This document shows, piece after piece, positions 1 through 11,129 of a DNA stretch of 64,000 bases. The stretch comes from Bathynomus jamesi (lineage: Eukaryota; Arthropoda; Malacostraca; Isopoda; Cirolanidae): the NCBI GenBank assembly GCA_023014485.1, contig JAJOZX010012078.1:1-64000 (forward strand), in the 5' to 3' direction. The notes beneath the pieces were generated by a model. The model saw only the letters and a program-made list of their open reading frames with translations. It was not told where the DNA came from and searched no databases. A program made the position numbers and the translations under genes. Each line of letters starts with the position of its first letter. Within the stretch, counting starts at the first letter, position 1.

Positions 1-193
1 GAAAACCAATCATTCATTTCCATTTCATGGAATCCTTCTCTGAGAGAGTTGTAGGTTTTAAAATTAAAACCCGAGTCGAAGTTCTTAAAAGGGTTTCCAG
101 TTTCAATGAAGCCAAAAGAACTAATTTCCCGAGAGTTATCAGTGTAACAGGGTAAGACGAGGTAAGCCTTAAACTTAGGTTAATAACTTCATC

Positions 194-226
<33 letters not shown>

Positions 227-227
227 A

Positions 228-471
228 TTACAGTAAGACTGTGAAACTAGTGATTTCGTGAAATCCCTGAAATTTCCAGTAATTTCGTGTAATTACTGTT
301 TCACTCAGGGACTTCAGGAAGTTAGGTTAGGTTAAGTTTATAACTTGAAATATAACTATGTAGATTTATTAAGGTCACGCAGATATCTGAATCTAAGTGA
401 AACTAATTACGCGAAATTACTGAAAATCTCAGGGATTTCATGAAATCACTAGTTTCACAATCTTACTGTAA
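228..471. mobile_element. MITE with ~55-bp inverted repeats
   Basis: The ends are inverted copies of each other: TTACAGTAAGA at the left and TCTTACTGTAA at the right, continuing inward as ACTAGTGATTTC and GAAATCACTAGT. No coding capacity. The flank is a (TA)n tract, so a TA-type target site is plausible but cannot be proven. It resembles the element at 3197-3391 in its alternating GAAATTAC and TTTCGCG words, so the two are probably one family. The superfamily is not identifiable from what I see. Confidence 0.7.
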
Positions 472-1295
472 TATGTAAAAGACAGTGACCTATTGGCTTT
501 TTTCTCTTACTAAATTTATATTTACTGAAATGTCAACAATTTTACATTCTGACCTTTAGTTTTAAAGGTAATACGTCCGTCGTCCAGCCTATTTTACATA
601 TTTACAGTGAGAGAGAGATTTATAACTGTTCATTTTTCAACTATCACAGAAGTAACAGAAAATTGGGTAGAAAAGCGTAAAGCTCTCCCCCATCCTCCTC
701 TCCATTTCCGTCAAAAGAGGGTACGGAAAAAGGTTGAACAAAATACCTTCATCCCTGGAAAAGTAGAAAATGAAATTTTTCAGGAGAATATATAAGTTAG
801 CACCGCTGTATAAACTAATCAATACTATATTTGTGCCGATTGCACATCAACCTCATGGTACGTCACAAAAACCTCCAACATGCGTAAAAAAGAATTAAAA
901 ACAGAAATCAGATTTTCCACACCATGCCCTCACCCGTCACGTGCATCCAGCCAACCAAGAGAAAGAAAAAAACTCGTGACAGCAGAAAGAAACTCTACCT
1001 CACTCACTCCACGCCATGTATTTAAAATATATTTTTTTGGTTCGTTATAAAATTGTGTGTTTCTACAACAAACTATTTTGTACTCTATTCTTAGACATAT
1101 TAACAAGGCAGGCAAGTGTGTGTGGGTGTGTTTTCTGTGATTGTACGTCTGTCCTGTGTAGGTGTGTGCGTCAAGTTTATAGTTCACACGAGAAAACCTG
1201 CAGCCCCTTCCTCTGTCTTGAATAACACGTGACATCATGTTCTTGCATGATTACTACAAAAACGTGTTGGATCAGCGGCAGGAAAATGTAATGAC
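472..1295. other. no recognised gene
   Basis: AT-rich non-coding sequence. The short open frames here (60-100 codons) show no recognisable motif and look like chance frames. Confidence 0.6.
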
Positions 1296-1480
1296 GGGGT
1301 TGTTTAACCTCGTTCGCAACATCTAAAGCCATATGACGGAGAGGACCTACAGCTTTATGTAGGATCCGAACCTCGAATCGCTACATCATCTGAGCGCAGA
1401 GGACTCCCATCCAATTACTGATCAAACCGTGTTGCTTAACTTCGCTAATCGACGGAAAGCTGTATTACGACACTGGCCAA
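1296..1480 (-). repeat. 5S rRNA-derived SINE (copy 1)
   Basis: Read on the minus strand, the head resembles the internal promoter region of eukaryotic 5S rRNA: GATTAGCGAAGTTAAGCAAC followed by TTGGATGGGAG. The body and tail, from GATGATGTAGCG through to GATGTTGCGAACGAGGTTAAAC, match the copy at 3798-4003 nearly base for base. This makes it a dispersed SINE of the 5S-headed (SINE3-like) type rather than a functional 5S gene. Confidence 0.75.
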
Positions 1481-1540
1481 GACGTAGCCCTCAACAGCAG
1501 ATGATGTTCTTGAGAAGAGATGCGCATTAACAAAAGAAAG

Positions 1541-1903
1541 ACGTCCTTCGATTAATATCGAGTTCAACCTTCACATCATACTAGAATAATACCCATTTTT
1601 ATTACACCGAAACCACAGTGTTGGACCGTGAGCTGTTAATAGGACTCCGCAAATGCTTAATTAGTCATACCCTCGCGCATCCATTCGACGTAAACTGATT
1701 AAATTGGAAATCAACCAAGAATAAAACCTATAAAATGCCATAAGTGTGTATTATCCCCTTGGTTCGTGTTAAGCTTCGTTTTACAATGATGACTAGGCAG
1801 GAGATTTCGTTAAGCTACACGCACGCCCAATGTAGTTTTGATATGCAATGACGTTGATCTACTCATGACAAAGTTAATGTGATTTACAATACCTACAAGC
1901 CTC

Positions 1904-1966
<63 letters not shown>

Positions 1967-2734
1967 AGACTTAGCTGATGCTTGGAAACTATAAGTGATT
2001 ACAATCCAACATTGTTCCTAGCTGGCACACGAGAAAGCAGTTATCTTTGTCCACTCCCTCTGCATTATGGGTGCCTGGAGCACTCCTGCAAAAGCAACAA
2101 GCATCCCTCTAATGTAGAGAAGTAAGGACAAGGATAACTCAGCTTTTTTGTATGTCAGGTAAGAACAATGTCGGACTGTGGTTAGTTACAGCTCCCAATC
2201 ATTCATATACAGTATATACACACACACGTGGGGACAATACTGAATTTCGTTTCTGATAACGAACAACTCATGACGTTTCGCTCGTAATAAATTCTCGCTA
2301 AATTTACTTTTACGAATCTTTCGTTCGTTAATTTCACTTTGCGACAAAACAAAGATCGAAAAATGTTTCAACGTTGCGAGAAAAAAAAAAAAAAATTAAA
2401 AAAATAAAAATAAAAATAAACAGGGAACCCAGCAATTTCGATCACCTTTAGGAATCTCGCAATATTCTCTACGACCGTCAAACAAAAGAAAATTCTTTCT
2501 AATCTTCCTTTCCTTAAAGTAAAAAATAAATAAATAAAGGGGGGGTGGGAGGGAGGAGTAAACACGGTGCTCATTCGGTTAATACGAAGCCTCCACGACT
2601 ACATGAACAGAAGAAAGATGAGATATTAAACATTGGCGAAATGACAAAACTTTTTTATTACTTTGCAACTTTCTCAAAACTTTTTCCGAGATTAGTTTCA
2701 TCAAAAAATCATACAAAATGACTAAATTTTATAA
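1541..2734. other. non-coding, (GA)n microsatellite at 1914-1962
   Basis: Contains a pure (GA)n tract and A-rich stretches. No gene, RNA gene or transposon end that I can support. Confidence 0.6.
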
Positions 2735-2815
2735 TACAGGGTGATCCACAAAAAAAAAGTTTCCTAAAAAAAAATATGGTACATTATTTATTTTTTTGGG
2801 TGGGGTCACCCTGTA
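2735..2815. mobile_element. tiny TA-flanked MITE
   Basis: Ends are TACAGGGTGATCC and GGGTCACCCTGTA, in inverted orientation about 80 bp apart around an A-rich centre. TACAGGGTG ends flanked by TA are typical of Tc1/mariner-derived MITEs, and the same terminal word recurs at 31797, 32305, 55269 and 57080. Confidence 0.6.
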
Positions 2816-3059
2816 CATTTCGATTCAGTAAACTATCTGAATTAGTTAAATGACTTCCAGCATGAAAGAACTCTTAAACATTTTGCATAAAACATCAGAG
2901 AGAATTCTCCAGAAAAGAAAAACACAACAAAATAACCATATGCATATATATTAGCCTACCAAAAAGTGTGTGTGTGTGTGTGTGTGTGTGTGTAGCAATC
3001 AAACAAATAACCTTTCATGTCGAAACGTGCCTTCCTATTCTCAATATTTACATTTGTAA

Positions 3060-3172
3060 ACAATAACGGATTTTGTAAAGGCTTTGCAAAAAAATCTTAC
3101 AATGCTTTTTGAAAAAATACAGTTCATTAAAATACTTGTTCTAACTTGTTTGCCAAAATAAAGAAGAAAGAG
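3060..3172. repeat. dispersed repeat, second copy at 6653-6767
   Basis: The stretch running from CAATAACGGATTTT through ATACTTGTTC to AACTTGTTTGCCAAAATAAA is repeated with small changes at 6653-6767. Both copies are followed by a (TA)n tract. No coding potential. The family is unidentified. Confidence 0.6.
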
Positions 3173-3196
3173 TAATATATATATATATATATGTGT

Positions 3197-3390
3197 GTGA
3201 AACCAGTCATTTCATGTAATGCTTAGAAATTTCAGGCATTTCGCGTAATACCTGTGACCCTTAAGCAGAGGTAATATACATTGGTAACCTAACCTAATCC
3301 AACCTAACCTTCACGAAATCATTAATCGCTTAATCGAATTACGCGAAATGCCTGAAATTCTTAGGCATTACGTGAAATGATTGGTTTTAC

Positions 3391-3391
<1 letters not shown>
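3197..3391. mobile_element. MITE, likely same family as 228-471
   Basis: Inverted ends TGTGAAACCAGTCATTTCA and TGAAATGATTGGTTTTACA continue inward as TTTCAGGCATTTCGCGTAAT and ATTACGCGAAATGCCTGAAA. A (GA)n tract follows directly at 3396-3449. Confidence 0.7.
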
Positions 3392-3452
<61 letters not shown>

Positions 3453-3797
3453 TTTTTCTGGAAAAAAAGGTTCCGGAGCTCTGCTATAAATTTCCTACAA
3501 CCTTTGCCAGCTGTTTCCTCCATCCTACCCCGTAACTATCCCAATAAAAAGCCTCCTTTCTTTTAAAAAAGGTACCGGAACGCCGTTCCGGTGCGTTTCG
3601 ATAGAAAAAAGCTCTGTATAAATAATGGCCTGTTGACTGTAGGCCCTATAATAATGTAATAAGATTAAATTAAGTAATTAAAGTTTGAGGGGGTCACCAT
3701 TATGATCTTTCGATCCAACAAATAAACATCATTGAATAATTCACAAACTTCGTAGATTTTAGTTAAACTGAACGAAACAAGATAGGTAATTCTCACG

Positions 3798-4003
3798 GGC
3801 TACATCATAGCCAATGTCGTAACACCGCTTCTCGTTGATCAGCGAAGTTAAGCGACATTGGGTCTGGAAAGTGGTTGGATAAGATGATCGTCCTCCCCGT
3901 CCAGATTATGTAGCGACCGTGGTTCAGATCCGACGTAAAGTTGAAGGTCCCCTCCGTCATACGATCTTAGATGTTGCGAAGGACGTTAAACAACCCAATC
4001 GTT
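3798..4003 (+). repeat. 5S rRNA-derived SINE (copy 2)
   Basis: The head contains CTTCTCGTTGATCAGCGAAG, TTAAGC and TTGGATAAGA, recognisable as a degraded 5S rRNA core with its internal promoter. The 3' body carries ATTATGTAGCGACCGTGGTT and ends in GATGTTGCGAAGGACGTTAA, as in the copy at 1296-1480. It ends about 50 bp upstream of the CACTG element. Confidence 0.75.
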
Positions 4004-4053
4004 ATTATAAGATAATTCTTACAGTGAATATCGTTATAATGCTTGATTAATAA

Positions 4054-6173
4054 CACTGGTCAACAACAATTTTGTCACAAGGGTTTTGATGGGTGTTCTA
4101 AGTGTACTTTTTCATGCTGAATCTAAATATGAAATCAGATTTTTTCTATCAGGCTTAGTTTACTTGTGACGCTATGTTCATTTTTTCCTCATTTAGCATG
4201 ATCACCGGATAAAAAAATAATAACATTATATATAATTAAGTATATAACAATATTATAATAAAAACATTATAAAAATAATAAATATAATAATATATATTAA
4301 TTAATATAACTATAATAAAATATATTAATATTAATATATATGTTGTATTAATTTTTCTGTAAAATTAGTACAATTTATTCCTTTGGGGAGAAAGTTCTGA
4401 TAATGCTGGCAGGATAAATTTGGTCGGATGTAAAGTAGGCGATCAGGACAAGAGTTGGGCCCCTCACATTTGTTGTGTGACATGTGTAAGACTACTTACA
4501 GGATGGCTAAACGGTTCACGTCACATGCCATTTGCTATTCCAATGATTTGGAGGGAACCCAAAGATCACACAACAGACTGCTATTTCTGCCTGGTAAATA
4601 CAAAGGGGATCACTTCAAAAACAAAGAGCCTTATGAAATACCCTAAGCTACCGTCTGCAATGAGACCAGTTCCCCACAGTGCTCAACTTCCAGTACCAAA
4701 TCCTCCTGAACATGTAAGTTTAAGTGATGAGGAATCAAACGTAGCTGTAGCATATCACGAGGTAAAAGATGAAGACATTTCTGATCCAACATTCCAGGCT
4801 ACCTGTTCCTCCAATGAACCACATTTACTGTCACAAGATCTAAATGACCTAGTTCGTGATTTGAAATTATCTAAGAAGCAGGCTGAACTTTTAGGTTCAA
4901 GATTAAAGGGTTGGAATCTACTGCAACGTGACACTAAAGTTTGTTTTTTCCGCAGCCGCCATGATGAATTCAAAGAATGGTTCTCCCATGAAGATGGACT
5001 TGTGTTTTGTAAAGATGTTAATTCAGTCATGGGGCTCTTGGTCATGAACATAACGTGGATGAGTGGCGATTGTTCATTGACTCCTCAAAAGTCAGCTTGA
5101 AAGCAGTCCTCCTTCACAACGGAAATAAATTTCCTTCTGTACCTATTGCACATGCTGCAAACATGAAAGAGTCATACGACAACATGAAGTTGCTTTTAGA
5201 AAAGTTTCAGTATCAGAAATATAAGTGGAATATCTGTGGAGATCTGAGGTCATTGCACTTTTGCTAGGGTTGCAGCTAGGTTACACCAAGTACTGTTGTT
5301 TTTTATGTGAGTGGGACAGTAGGGACAAGCAAAACCACTACGTTAAGAAGGATTGGCCAAAACGCACCTCACTTGTTCCAGGCAAGAAAATGTTGTGAAT
5401 AGTTTTGTTGACCCTGAGAAAGTGTACCTTCCTCCTTCGCATATCAAGCTTGGACTTATGAAAAACTTTGTTAAAGCGATGGATAAAGCGCAAACAGGAT
5501 TCACATACTTGAGAAATAAGTTTCCCCGGATCAGTGATGCCAAGATTAAAGAAGGCATTTTTGTAGGCCCTCAGATCAGAGAATTGTTAAGAGATGAGAG
5601 ATTTGAAGGAGAGTTGAATGAAGTTGAGAAAGCTGCGTGGCAGAGTTTCAAAAGTGTCTGCACAAATTTTTTGGGAAATCACAAGGCCGAAAACTATCCT
5701 GAAATAGTAGATCTTCTTAAGTCTTACCAAGCAATGGGGTGCAATATGTCATTAAAGGTTCATTTCTTGGACTCTCACTTGGACTTTTTTCCGGAAAACC
5801 TGGGTGCGGTAAGCGACGAACATGGTGAGCGTTTTTATCAGGATATTTCTGCCATGGAAAACCGTTACCAAGGCAAATGGAGCCCCAGTATGCTGGCTGA
5901 CTATTGCTGGACTCTTAAGAGAGAGATGCCTGAGGCAAAGCACAGCAGAAAATCAAAACAAGCTACTTTTTAAACTACAGGTATGTCTTTTCGATCATAT
6001 TTTAATAAGTATGTAACTATATGGGTTTTTAAAAATTAAATTGCATGTCACACAAAAACCAGACCTGATATAGAAATTTTACAAACTTATTTGGATTCAG
6101 CACAGAAAATACTATAAGAATAAGGTATTTTCATTCTTGGGACACGAAAAACTTTTTTTTTTGTTGCCCAGTG
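4054..6173 (+). mobile_element. CACTG-type DNA transposon, copy 1
   Basis: The left end begins CACTGGTCAACAACAATTTT and the right end, read inverted, begins CACTGGGCAACAAAAAAAAA. The similarity extends inward over about 120 bp of imperfect inverted repeat; both arms share GCTGAATC followed by CAAATA or TAAATA, then TCTATCAGG or TATATCAGG. A related, longer copy at 33175-55165 has the same end architecture. The flanking trinucleotides (TAA left, AGA right) do not match, so the target duplication is lost or the right end is slightly off. CACTG ends suggest the CACTA/CMC group (inference). Confidence 0.65.
4420..5972 (+). pseudogene. transposon-encoded protein (candidate DDE-type), broken copy
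   Basis: The reading frame is interrupted by frameshifts near 5030-5055, 5255 and 5390, and the N-terminal zinc-finger-like start is missing. Surviving blocks, in order: PHICCVTC and DCYFC cysteine pairs; an acidic linker; LFIDSS followed by SLKAVLLHNG; an ICGDL block; a CCFLCEWD block; then LGLMKNFVKAMDKAQ, HLDFFPENLG and GERFYQDI. Candidate catalytic acids are D in LFID, D in CGDL and E in GERF (inference from motif layout). The second copy has introns after the DCYFC domain and after the CGDLK block; this copy has neither. The protein family is widespread and unnamed in invertebrate genomes as I know it. I do not assign a function beyond transposition-related. Confidence 0.6.
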
Positions 6174-6297
6174 AGAATTGGTGAAAAAAAAAAGTGCATT
6201 AACTGCTGAGGATGACGTTCATTACAATAGGACAAATGTGCAATGGTAAAATAAATGATTACCAAAATGTAAAATTGGGCGAGTGAATGAATTTGAA

Positions 6298-6393
6298 TTA
6301 ACCCTTTACTGCCGAAAAGGACAAATTTCTAACCTTTCGAATACACGCATTCATTAATTAACCCTACAAAATATTTAGGCAGTAAAGGGTTAA
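6298..6393. mobile_element. small MITE
   Basis: Ends TTAACCCTTTACTGCC and GGCAGTAAAGGGTTAA are perfect inverted repeats 96 bp apart. Non-coding. TTAACCCTTT ends could indicate a piggyBac-like (TTAA) origin, but that is only suggestive. Confidence 0.6.
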
Positions 6394-6767
6394 GTTAATG
6401 AATGATTATAGGCCCACAAGGAGACCTACTTAAGGTAGCGTCTGGCATCCTACGCAGTGCCAGTTTGACTAAAGGTCGTTCAAAAGTCTCGACTCAAGGT
6501 GCGATGTGACGTCATCTTGGTCGCGGCTCTGTGTCTATAAACGAAGAAGGCCTTATTTGAGGAAGAGAGGGGTCGAGAAAATAAAAAAGAACTACTTTGA
6601 AAGAAAAAAAAATGTTCGAAAGTGCCTAAAGATGTCGCTGAAGTAGTTCTAAACAATAACGGATTTTATGAAGACTTTGGGAAAAAAATAAGACTTTTTG
6701 TAAAAAAGCAATTCATTAATATACTTGTTCCAACTTGTTTGCCAAAATAAACAAAGAACGATTATAT

Positions 6768-6815
<48 letters not shown>

Positions 6816-7243
6816 TTATACATATCTGTTATTAAACAATTTATTCCTGACCTATTCCCTTGTGAAAAATAATAAATAATTAAAAACACGGATAGATAGA
6901 TAAGCAAATATAAGTAACAAAAACTATAAACTTTTAAATCGTATGTAAATTGTAACTAGTAAACTATCTATCAACCAACCAATTTGTGGATAAATTGCAT
7001 ACAAAGCAGCAACTGTATTACAATAAACCTCGCCATGCATTCTCGAACAAAAAAAAGCCACAATAGTCGACAACGGGTCACACTTTTCACTTTGATAATA
7101 GGACTCCAATTTGAATACATTAAGGACCAAAAAAAAAAAAAGGACGTAGACCCCACGGTCCCATTATTCCCCTACCAAAAATTTACGTAATCTACTTTCA
7201 GGGATACGGGTTTTGTTGAATGCAATTGATAAGAATCAATCCA

Positions 7244-7296
<53 letters not shown>

Positions 7297-8135
7297 AGAA
7301 AGGAAATTAAAAATACTTTTAAAGGCTAGAATCGAGCATTAATGACTTGTAAGTTGCAGATTAGACAATAGGTCACGACCTCTGAACCAGTTCGAAATAT
7401 AACGACGATTAATTATATTAGAGACTGGACATTAAAATTGTGAAGTTAAAACACCAAGTTCTTAGCAATCATTTCGAGGGTAAGTTAAATGAGGTAGTGC
7501 CTGGAGAGGCACTGACTGAAAGAGATTGAGGCGAAAGGGGGTGGGGGCTGTGAACGAGTCCCATCCGATTAAAAAAAAAAAGGGGGGCATTTGACAAAAA
7601 CAAGTGATAAAATAAGCTGGGCATTAGGATAGAAAATAAGTGTCCCTTTTAGGAGAGATTATGGATAAGGCAGACGCGAAATTTATACTAGTAGTATGTG
7701 TGCTACCACACACGCGTGCTGCAAACTTTGGTTTGAGTAAAACCATAATTATAAACGACTGGGTAAAAAAAACAAATGTACGATGAAAAGCGTATTAAAT
7801 ATCTTGATTTTTGGGTGGGGGTGGTCCTAAAGGAAACAAATCCTTTACAAGTGATGAAATTTCCCTTAATGTGAAAGGAAAAAAAATACTTGTTTTTTCA
7901 CAATGTTTTCAGTATTTTAATATTTTCCGTGTTTTAGTATTTTAGTTTCCTTTCAAAATCTCCTCCAGCATTTTGTCGTTGTTATCTGTTTTTTCTTTTT
8001 TTTAATCCTTGATTTTGAACCCCCCCCCCCCCCCCCCCCCCCCCCGACCTCTTCATAAGTCGAGAGGCAGTGGAATGAGGGAGGAAAAAAAAAACCTTGA
8101 TTTTATATCTCTTTCTTTCTGAATACGTGCATGTG

Positions 8136-8223
<88 letters not shown>

Positions 8224-8409
8224 TGCTAATTAGCAGCGACCTTAATTTAGGAAACAGTGCGTAGAGGTGGAAAAGAAAGCCCAGAAGCTGTTGGGTTATA
8301 TCAGGAGGCAATTTCAGTTTCGGAACAAGCGGGCACCTCCTCTATAACCATAAACACAAAAAAGATCACAATCCAAAAAATTTTATTCAGTACTAGGTAC
8401 TTATAGGTA
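6394..8409. other. non-coding, microsatellites
   Basis: Contains the dispersed repeat at 6653-6767, (TA)n at 6762-6810, (CT)n at 7247-7292, a C homopolymer at 8020-8045 and (CT)n at 8141-8220. The RE- and SL-repeat open frames here are only translated microsatellite. Confidence 0.7.
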
Positions 8410-8412
8410 GCC

Positions 8413-8698
8413 TGCAGAGCTGGGCACTTCCGCAAACACTTCCGCAAACCGCAAATTCCGCAATTGCGGAAGATGTTTTTCGTTTGCGGATTTGCGTTTG
8501 CGGAAGTGATTTTGAGTTTGCGGATTTGCAATCGCAAATCCGCAAACTCAAAATCACTTCCGCAAACGCAAATCCGCAAACGCAAATTCACTAATTTGCG
8601 ATGACTTTGCCGCAAACGCAAATCCGCAAACGAAAACATACTTCCGCAATTGCGGAATTTGCGGTTTGCGGAAGTGTTTGCGGAAGTGCCCAGCTCTG
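8413..8698. mobile_element. hAT-like MITE with dense subterminal repeats
   Basis: Ends CAGAGCTGGGCACTTCCGCA and TGCGGAAGTGCCCAGCTCTG are long inverted repeats. The interior consists almost entirely of short direct and inverted units of the type TTCCGCAAACGCAAATCCGC. CAGAGCTGGGCA ends with repeated subterminal words are typical of hAT elements, where such repeats bind transposase. The target duplication is not clean. Confidence 0.7.
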
Positions 8699-9212
8699 AA
8701 TTTAGGTAGGCAGTGGAATACACGAGACAACAAGAGAAAACACGAGTATCAATACAGTTCAAGACGCGTTTTTGGCTTCGGAAAATACACGCAGCAGTTC
8801 ACTCATATTTAGCCGTTTAGTGTATGCAGGCATATCATTAAAGCATAAGGTACAGAAGGTTTTACACACTTGTCTTAGACTTACGATTCTGGTCTAGAGT
8901 ATCCGAGCGTTTACTTTATCTAGACTAGGCTCGGAAGAAATGTAAGCTATAAACCTAGCTGCTTTAGCCTACGTTAGTGTGATCATAGCTTTTAGAACGG
9001 GTATACAAATACAAAAGTAAATTACAGGAAGTGGCTGAATTGCCAGTCATTGGAGGTACTTCGTATAAGCCACTTTTTAAGCGACATCGTTTAGTACAAA
9101 CATTTCAAATAAAATAACGTCATATTATCACAGTACCTACTATTTTTTCTGGGGGGGCACCATCTCAATTTGGGGGGCCCTTCCACCTGGCACCCCCCTT
9201 GGCGACGGGCGT

Positions 9213-9698
9213 GGGAACAAGGAGATTGTGCTCTCTCTGTACAATTCCATGGTTCGGCCGCACCTCGAGTATGCTGTGCAGTTCTGGTCGCCCACCCTCA
9301 GGAAAGATATTGACAGGCTGAAGCGAGTGCAGGCGAGAGCCACAAAGTTAATCCCTTCCGTTAGGCATATGGGCTACAATCGACGGTTACGCGCCCTGAA
9401 CTTGTTTTCGCTTGAAACTCGGAGGCTGCGCGGTCAACTGATTGAGGTTTTCAAGCTCTTACGCGGGTTCAACGATGTCGATTTTAGAAGCATGTTTAGT
9501 TTAAATGATAACCCAACTCGCAACAATGATTGGAAGTTGGATTTCAAACGGTTTAGGACTAGTGTGTGTGGGAATTACTTTACCTATAAGATCTGTGACA
9601 CGTGGAACAGGTTACCTTCAGAAGTTGTGAACAGTTCCTCTGTGGATCATTTCAAGAAAAGGTTAGACCAAATCTTGCACACTATTTTGAGTGTGTAG
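9213..9698 (+). pseudogene. non-LTR retrotransposon, reverse transcriptase C-terminal fragment
   Basis: The translated frame carries the LYNSMVRPHLEYAVQFWSPT block, then DIDRLKRVQARATKLI, LNLFSLETRRLRGQLIEVFK, YFTYKICDTWNRLP and a stop at 9696-9698. This order is the conserved thumb/C-terminal region of LINE polymerases of the CR1/Jockey kind. Everything upstream (RT core, endonuclease) is missing, as expected of a 5'-truncated insertion. A (CT)n tract starts 80 bp downstream. Confidence 0.8.
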
Positions 9699-9779
9699 AA
9701 AATTTTCCCTGGCACCCGTTGCCATTGGTACCTCCTCGGTATGGGCCGCAAGGCCTTTTGAGGTACTTCTTTTCCTTGT

Positions 9780-9884
<105 letters not shown>

Positions 9885-10286
9885 CTAAAGCAAGTAACAA
9901 TTTAACTTAATAATTAATATCTCTTTTTTAACGTTTTCAAACATATTGCAGATATGTGAATTCCTCTAAAATGGTTTAGTATCCCTTTTACAAAAAAAAA
10001 AGATTTTTTTTTACCAAAATTACCTTTGGAAACAAACCAACCGATTTCAGCCGCTATCACAAAGTATGAACTCTATTTACTGTCGCATCAAACAGCATTG
10101 GCGCTCTATATACGTTTTTTATTTCCCTTTCACACACCATGCACGTACGCACACAAGCGCATGTACACGACAAAGATGTATGCGTGTGCGAGATGGAATC
10201 AATTTGCGAGAATCATATCCGACGACCTCGTTCAATCCTACTTCTTTCAAAATTATTTATAAACTAAATCAGCTTTTACGGAACTG

Positions 10287-10297
10287 ACAATATACAG

Positions 10298-10337
<40 letters not shown>

Positions 10338-10342
10338 ATATA

Positions 10343-10407
<65 letters not shown>

Positions 10408-10442
10408 TATATGTGTGTGTATGTATATATATATATATATAA
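10287..10442. repeat. (TA)n microsatellite with internal variants
   Basis: Near-continuous TA repeat with scattered TGTATG interruptions. The poly-IY frames over it are not genes. Confidence 0.95.
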
Positions 10443-10505
10443 ACGTGTAACATATAGGCCTATATGCTACAATACAGAATGGTCCCCTGAGAAACTTTTA
10501 TGTTA

Positions 10506-11093
10506 GGAACTTCTCTGGGTAAATTAAATCCACTATAGTCGGAATAAATACAGTAATGGTAAATGACAAATATTATAGTTTTTCTTTTTCATGATGTTAG
10601 CCCAACGTGGGCAACGGGTCATTCGCAGAGAGGCCCCAAAATATAGTTTCTCTCACCAGCTATTTGCTAAGCCAGTGGTATTTAGCCTTTTTCACATAGT
10701 TACCCTTCAGCTAGCCAACAAAACCGTGATTACCCACCCCCCTTTCCCCTTTTTAAATGGCAAATATGAGAAAAGGAAAATGAGGGGAAAAGTAACAAAA
10801 TTTTAGTGAAACCATAACTTTTTTTTGGACAGTGGCACCAGCTCATTACCCCAAGGTTAAATACCACTGGGTTAAACAGATAGGACTCTAAGACCATGTT
10901 CCAAAGCTGGGTCCTATCTGCTTAGCAGAGAGATGGTGAGGAAAAACTATATTTTGGGGCATCTTTGCGAGTGACCGTTGTTGCCCACGTTGGGCTAACA
11001 TTATGAAAAAGAAAAAACTATAGTATTTGTCCTTTACCATTACTCTACTTATTCCGACTACAGTGGATTTAATTTTCTCAGAAGAGTTCCTTG
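10506..11093. mobile_element. foldback repeat with ~170-bp arms
   Basis: The left arm (about 10506-10672) is an inverted copy of the right arm (about 10915-11093). Shared words include GGATTTAATT, TTATTCCGACTA, GTTAGCCCAACGTGGGCAAC and CCCCAAAATATAGTTT. The GTTAGCCC...CAACGGGTCA...CGCA block also occurs at the 3' end of the SINE near 38010-38045, so each arm may be a piece of that SINE family. The centre is occupied by the MITE at 10673-10869. Confidence 0.65.
10673..10869. mobile_element. MITE nested in the foldback centre
   Basis: Inverted ends CAGTGGTATTTA and TAAATACCACTG are 197 bp apart. CAGTG ends suggest hAT, but no exact 8-bp duplication is visible. Non-coding. Confidence 0.55.
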
Positions 11094-11129
11094 CTCCATG
11101 CACGCTCTGTCTGTAACATATATATTATA

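Noticed and set aside
3798..3920. Functional 5S rRNA gene
   Set aside because: Too diverged from the 5S core, and fused to a tail shared with another dispersed copy.
6716..6907. Open frames made of IYIYIY, CVCVCV or RERERE runs (many places, e.g. 10253, 13035, 16717, 20225, 32175, 37152)
   Set aside because: They translate (TA)n, (TG)n and (GA)n microsatellites and carry no other motif.
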